This document shows positions 5,211 to 8,402 of a stretch of 8,402 nt of DNA, in pieces. The notes under the pieces were generated by a model. That model was not told the origin of the DNA. It worked only from the letters and a program-made list of their open reading frames with translations, and did no database searches. The stretch's first letter is position 1; every line of letters starts with the position of its first letter. This DNA is from Actinomycetota bacterium (GTDB lineage: Bacteria; Actinomycetota; Thermoleophilia; Gaiellales; Gaiellaceae): contig PMXT01000177.1 in the NCBI GenBank assembly GCA_003170995.1, positions 1-8,402 on the forward strand. The letters run 5' to 3'. A program made the translations under genes and the position numbers.

Positions 5211-6155
5211 ATGGCGACAACGAACGATTTCGTGATCGAGACCGAAGGTCTACGGAAAAGCTTTGCTGGACAGGTGGCCGTCGACGGCGTCGATCTGCGC
5301 GTTCCGCGCGGCACGGCCTTCGGCTACCTGGGCCCGAATGGGGCTGGCAAGACAACCCTGATCCGGATGCTGCTGGGGCTGACGCAGCCAAGCGGAGGGA
5401 CGATGAGGGTGCTCGACCAGCCGATGCCTAAGGAGCGCTCGCGAGCGCTGGCACGGGTCGGGGCGATCGTCGAGGAGCCGGGCTTTCACAGGCACCTGAG
5501 CGGACGCGAGAACCTCTGGGCGGCCGCTGCCGCTCGCGAGCCGGCGGCTCATCTGCGCATCGACGATGTGCTCGAGCGGGTTGGGCTGACCGATCGCGCC
5601 GACGACCGCGTCGCAACATATTCACAGGGCATGCGCCAGCGGCTCGGTATCGCCCGCTGCCTGCTCTCCGATCCAGAGCTCCTGATTCTCGACGAGCCGA
5701 CGAACGGGCTCGATCCCGGCGGTATTCAGGAGTTTCGCGCGCTCGTTCGCGCCTGGATCGCCGAGGGGCGGACACTCGTCCTCTCCTCACACTTGCTCGA
5801 CGAGGTCGAGAAGATCTGCGACCACGTGGCGATCGTCGACCGCGGCCGTATTGTCGCCCAAGGCACGCTGGCCGAGCTCTCGGCCGGTGACGACGGCGCA
5901 ATCACGATCGGCTGCGACAATCCGAGCAAGGCGCTCTCGAGCATCGACGGCAGCGACTCGCTGCGCGAGGTCGAGGAGATCGCCGGCGGTCTGCGCGTGC
6001 TACTGCGCCCGGACGCCTCGCTCGAGAAGGTGGCGGCCGAGCTCAACAAGAAGCTTGTCAAGGCCGGCATCGCCGTCCACCGCCTCGAGCCCTCGCACGT
6101 CTCGCTCGAGCATCGTTTTCTGGAGATCACGCGCCGGTTTGGAGAGGACTCATGA
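5211..6155 (+). CDS. ABC transporter ATP-binding protein (ABC-2 exporter type)
   Basis: Cytoplasmic ATPase that powers the adjacent ABC-2 permease, most likely for export. The 314-residue protein has a complete nucleotide-binding domain: Walker A GPNGAGKTT (41-49), signature YSQGMRQR (137-144, the SQGM variant usual in drug/antibiotic exporters), Walker B with D-loop LILDEPTNGLDP (about 158-169, catalytic E162) and the switch His in SSHLLDE (H194). The segment VEEPGFHRHLSGREN follows the usual Q-loop position, with Glu replacing Gln as in many members of this subfamily. Residues from about 225 form a C-terminal extension of the type found in DrrA/CcmA-like ATPases. ATG at 5211 follows AAGGAGG (5201-5207) at short spacing. 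Its stop overlaps the permease start by four bases (ATGA), so translation is coupled. Family assignment is firm; the substrate is unknown. Confidence 0.95.
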   Translation: MATTNDFVIETEGLRKSFAGQVAVDGVDLRVPRGTAFGYLGPNGAGKTTLIRMLLGLTQPSGGTMRVLDQPMPKERSRALARVGAIVEEPGFHRHLSGRENLWAAAAAREPAAHLRIDDVLERVGLTDRADDRVATYSQGMRQRLGIARCLLSDPELLILDEPTNGLDPGGIQEFRALVRAWIAEGRTLVLSSHLLDEVEKICDHVAIVDRGRIVAQGTLAELSAGDDGAITIGCDNPSKALSSIDGSDSLREVEEIAGGLRVLLRPDASLEKVAAELNKKLVKAGIAVHRLEPSHVSLEHRFLEITRRFGEDS

Positions 6156-6967
6156 CCAGCTTGGAAAGTACCGCTCAGATTCCGAAATCGCCGCGCGTGC
6201 CCTTCCGGCTGGAGCGCGCCGAGCTACTCAAGCTGCGCAAGAGCCGCGGCGTCTGGATTCCGGCAGCGATTCTGACCGTCGGCGCCATCGCCATCATGTA
6301 CACGGCCGTGGAGTTGTTCCACGTTTACAACTCGACCAAATACGACCCGGCGGGCGGCAAGGCCAACTTCGGACATGCGCTAGAGCTGATGGGACAGATC
6401 GCCGGCATGATCGCGGCGGCGCTGGTCGGCGCGGCCGCCGGCACGCAAGATCTGAGCTCGGGCGTCTTCAGGGATCTCGTCTCGACCGGACGCTCGCGCA
6501 CGCGGCTGTTCCTGGCCCGAATCCCGGGCGGGCTGGCACTGCTCCTACCGCTGATTGCAGCCGCCTATGCGCTCGCGGCTGTGCTCTCCGTCGTCCTTGC
6601 GGGCGGTTTGGCGACGCCAAGCGTGACGCTCTTTATCAAGGCTGGTCTGTATGTGCTCTTCAGCGGCGCGGTTGTCTATGTCGTCGCGCTCGGGCTCGGT
6701 TCGCTCGTCGGCTCGCGGGCGGCCACGATCAGCATCCTGATCGCTTACCTGCTTCCGATACAGGCAATCATTCGTAACATCAGCGTGCTCGGTCGCGCTC
6801 GCGACGGGCTCCTGAGCGTGGCGGTCGAGCGGCTCTCACCGCTTCCGGCTGGCGATCCTCACGAGGTGATAAGCGTTTCGCTCGCCACCTCGCTGATCGT
6901 GCTCGCCTTCTGGGTCGCGATCTTCGGCGGGCTCGGGCTCTGGCGCACGCGTACACGGGACGCCTGA
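6152..6967 (+). CDS. ABC-2 type permease subunit
   Basis: Membrane half of the exporter encoded with the preceding ATPase. The 271 residues show six hydrophobic segments at about 35-56, 79-97, 124-151, 160-187, 190-207 and 243-263. The cytoplasmic N-terminus carries ERAELLKLRKSRGVW (21-35), the typical amphipathic lead-in of ABC-2 permeases, and the loop after helix 2 has the family pattern GTQDLSSGVFRDLVSTGRSR (97-116), in which the transporter contacts its ATPase. Helices 3-6 follow the usual arrangement, including a polar loop with SPLPAGDPHEV before the last helix. The start codon lies inside the ATPase stop (ATGA), implying fixed stoichiometry; the expected transporter is a dimer of each. 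The kinase gene follows after 32 bp, so all are probably one transcript. Substrate not predictable. Confidence 0.92.
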   Translation: MTSLESTAQIPKSPRVPFRLERAELLKLRKSRGVWIPAAILTVGAIAIMYTAVELFHVYNSTKYDPAGGKANFGHALELMGQIAGMIAAALVGAAAGTQDLSSGVFRDLVSTGRSRTRLFLARIPGGLALLLPLIAAAYALAAVLSVVLAGGLATPSVTLFIKAGLYVLFSGAVVYVVALGLGSLVGSRAATISILIAYLLPIQAIIRNISVLGRARDGLLSVAVERLSPLPAGDPHEVISVSLATSLIVLAFWVAIFGGLGLWRTRTRDA

Positions 6968-6999
6968 TACCCCGCGGCGGGCGGAGTACCGTTTCGCTC

Positions 7000-8133
7000 A
7001 TGATCCGGGAACGTTTGCAGCAGCAGAAGGCGAACCTGATCGATATCGGTCTGGTCGCCATTCTGCTACCGCCGACGTTCGTCTGGGCGACTCGACACCA
7101 TTCGCCCGCGATCGCCGCGGCGCCCGTGCTGCTGCAAACGCTCCCTCTGCTTGTGCGCAGGCGCTACCCGCTGCCGGTACTGGCCGTTGTGCTCTCGGCC
7201 TCGATTGCGACACAGTACGTCGTTGGTGCCCTGCCGCCGTTCGCGCTCGGGCTCGCCCTCTACACGGTCGCCTCGCACACCGAGCGACGGGTCGCACTAC
7301 CCGCGGGAGTTGTGACCTTTGCGCTGCTGCCGCTCTCGCTCATTCCGCACGCTAGCTGGAACGGTGACGAATCTGTCCTGCACGTGATCGTGTTCGCGGC
7401 CGCCGCCTGGATCCTTGGCGACAACCTGCGTACCAAGAGGGCCTACTACCGAGAACTGGAGGAGCGCGCCGAGCGACTGGAGCGCGAGCGCGAGCAGAAC
7501 GTCCGCCGCGCCGCCGCCGAGGAGCAGGCACGGATCGCGCGCGAGCTGCACGACGTGATCGCCCACTCGGTCAGCGTAATGGTCGTTCAGGCGGCGGCCG
7601 CAGGAGACGTCTTCGGAAAGCACCCGGAACGGGCGCGCGAGGCCCTGCGCTCGATCGAGGAGAGCGGGCGCTCGGCACTGACCGAGCTGAGACGCCTGCT
7701 CGGAATCGTGCGCACCCGCGAGCAGAGCAGTCGCGAGCCGCAACCAGGGTTGGCCGCGCTTGCGGAGCTGGTCGAACAGGTTCGCGCCACCGGGCTGGAG
7801 GTCGAGCTGGAGCTGGAAGGAGAACTCGGCGAGCTTCCGGCGGGCGTCGATCTCTCCGCCTACCGGATCGTGCAGGAGGCGCTCACAAACACGCTCAAGC
7901 ACGCCCAGGCAAGCCGTGCTCGCGTTCGCGTCAGCAGGCGCACGGACGAGCTCGAGCTGGAGATAAGCGACGACGGCGCCAACCCAGGCGTGGAGTCGGC
8001 CGACGGCCACGGTCTGATCGGAATGCAGGAGCGGACGGCTCTGCTCGGCGGCGTGCTCGAGACCGAACCGGCACCGGACGGCGGCTTCTCGGTCAGGGCT
8101 CGCTTTCCGCTCGGAGGGGGGCGGCTGGTTTGA
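7000..8133 (+). CDS. NarL-family sensor histidine kinase
   Basis: Membrane sensor kinase that autophosphorylates and passes phosphate to the response regulator encoded next. The 377 residues start with about six hydrophobic segments (roughly 13-30, 38-51, 57-75, 78-92, 99-115, 126-140) and almost no extracellular domain, suggesting sensing within the membrane or through a partner such as the ABC exporter. A Glu/Arg-rich coiled coil (145-172) leads into the HisKA_3 dimerisation domain, with phospho-acceptor H184 in RELHDVIAHS. The HATPase_c domain has the N-box YRIVQEALTNTLKHA (288-302, N297), G1 box SDDG (323-326) and G2 GHGLIGM (336-342). All expected kinase residues are present. ATG at 7000 has only a distant GGAG (6983-6986), so coupling to the permease 32 bp upstream may help. 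Its stop codon overlaps the regulator's start (TTGA). Confidence 0.94.
   Translation: MIRERLQQQKANLIDIGLVAILLPPTFVWATRHHSPAIAAAPVLLQTLPLLVRRRYPLPVLAVVLSASIATQYVVGALPPFALGLALYTVASHTERRVALPAGVVTFALLPLSLIPHASWNGDESVLHVIVFAAAAWILGDNLRTKRAYYRELEERAERLEREREQNVRRAAAEEQARIARELHDVIAHSVSVMVVQAAAAGDVFGKHPERAREALRSIEESGRSALTELRRLLGIVRTREQSSREPQPGLAALAELVEQVRATGLEVELELEGELGELPAGVDLSAYRIVQEALTNTLKHAQASRARVRVSRRTDELELEISDDGANPGVESADGHGLIGMQERTALLGGVLETEPAPDGGFSVRARFPLGGGRLV
8113..8121 (+). promoter_or_regulatory. Shine-Dalgarno region of the response regulator
   Basis: GGAGGGGGG within the end of the kinase gene, 8-12 bases before the TTG at 8130 depending on which bases pair. It supports the overlapping TTG start rather than GTG at 8142, which would cut off the first residues of the receiver strand. 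Confidence 0.6.
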
Positions 8134-8402
8134 GTGTTCGCGTGTTGATCGCCGACGACCAGGCGCTGGTTCGCAGCGGCTTTCGCATGATTCTCGAGGC
8201 CCGCGACGATCTAGAGGTGGTGGGCGAAGCCGAGAACGGCGTCCGGGCGATCGAGCTGGCGCGTGAGCTCGAGCCCGACGTGGTGCTGATGGACGTGCGC
8301 ATGCCGGTCATGGACGGAGTCGAGGCGACCAGGCGGCTGCTCGAATCGGGCTCCAGCGCGCGGGTGATCATTCTCACTACCTTCGATCTCGACGAGTACG
8401 TG
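8130..8402 (+). CDS. NarL/FixJ-type response regulator, receiver domain (partial, runs off window)
   Basis: Partner of the histidine kinase; it likely regulates transcription of the exporter genes beside it once phosphorylated. Only the first 91 residues are visible, covering most of the receiver domain. Start TTG at 8130 shares TTGA with the kinase stop codon, so translation is coupled. Receiver residues are all in place: acidic pair D9-D10 in VLIADDQALVRSGFRMIL, phospho-acceptor D55 in VLMDVRMP, conserved T83 in IILTTFD. The sequence around them (RSGFRMILEARDDLEVVGEA) is characteristic of NarL-type regulators, so a C-terminal LuxR-type helix-turn-helix is expected beyond base 8402; this is inferred, not seen. 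No oddities. Confidence 0.93.
   Translation, partial: MSVRVLIADDQALVRSGFRMILEARDDLEVVGEAENGVRAIELARELEPDVVLMDVRMPVMDGVEATRRLLESGSSARVIILTTFDLDEYV

Noticed and set aside
5851..6777. 308-codon plus-strand frame across the ATPase and permease genes
   Set aside because: Ser/Arg/Ala-rich shadow in another frame of two certain genes.
7297..8010. 237-codon minus-strand frame opposite the kinase
   Set aside because: Antisense to a complete histidine kinase with H184, N297 and both G boxes; no motif of its own.
1..8402. Search for CRISPR arrays, insertion sequences, integrases, toxin-antitoxin or defence genes
   Set aside because: No regularly spaced repeats, terminal inverted repeats, transposase or integrase motifs or known defence domains seen on either strand.

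Overview
The window is GC-rich, with strong G/C at third codon positions, Shine-Dalgarno sites of the GGAGG type and frequent GTG/TTG starts. Together with an ABC-2 exporter linked to a NarL-type two-component system, this suggests a high-GC actinobacterium. A deep lineage such as Thermoleophilia is my guess from protein style only; nothing in the window is a taxonomic marker.

Left part (1-1843), all on the minus strand: a DNA-3-methyladenine glycosylase I (tag, 21-647) with its zinc ligands and catalytic Glu intact; a 64-residue basic small protein (821-1015) with a good RBS; and a 229-residue membrane-anchored protein with a long low-complexity Ser/Ala/Pro and then His/Asp/Arg/Ser-rich tail (1154-1843).

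Centre (1844-4737): a 48-bp divergent gap holds a 14-bp perfect palindrome, and on the other side lies a 582-residue membrane diguanylate cyclase (1892-3640; sensor, HAMP, GAF-like and GGDEF domains, with an intact I-site). After it come a 100-residue acidic orphan protein (3808-4110) with a structured 3' region and a strong intrinsic terminator, and then, convergent on the minus strand, a four-helix membrane protein (4294-4737) with its own terminator.

Right part (4738-8402), plus strand: a 473-bp mostly non-coding stretch that may hold one small reading frame, followed by a tight cassette: ABC ATPase (5211-6155), ABC-2 permease (6152-6967, ATGA overlap), NarL-family sensor histidine kinase (7000-8133), and a response regulator (from 8130, TTGA overlap) cut by the window end. 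The likely logic is that the kinase senses an envelope signal or drug and phosphorylates the regulator, which controls the exporter genes beside it. The substrate cannot be read from sequence.

I see no mobile element, CRISPR array, tRNA, rRNA or defence system. Most of the window is ordinary chromosomal content; the points worth a second look are the orphan small proteins, the 1845-1858 palindrome and the competing RNA folds around 4108-4160.
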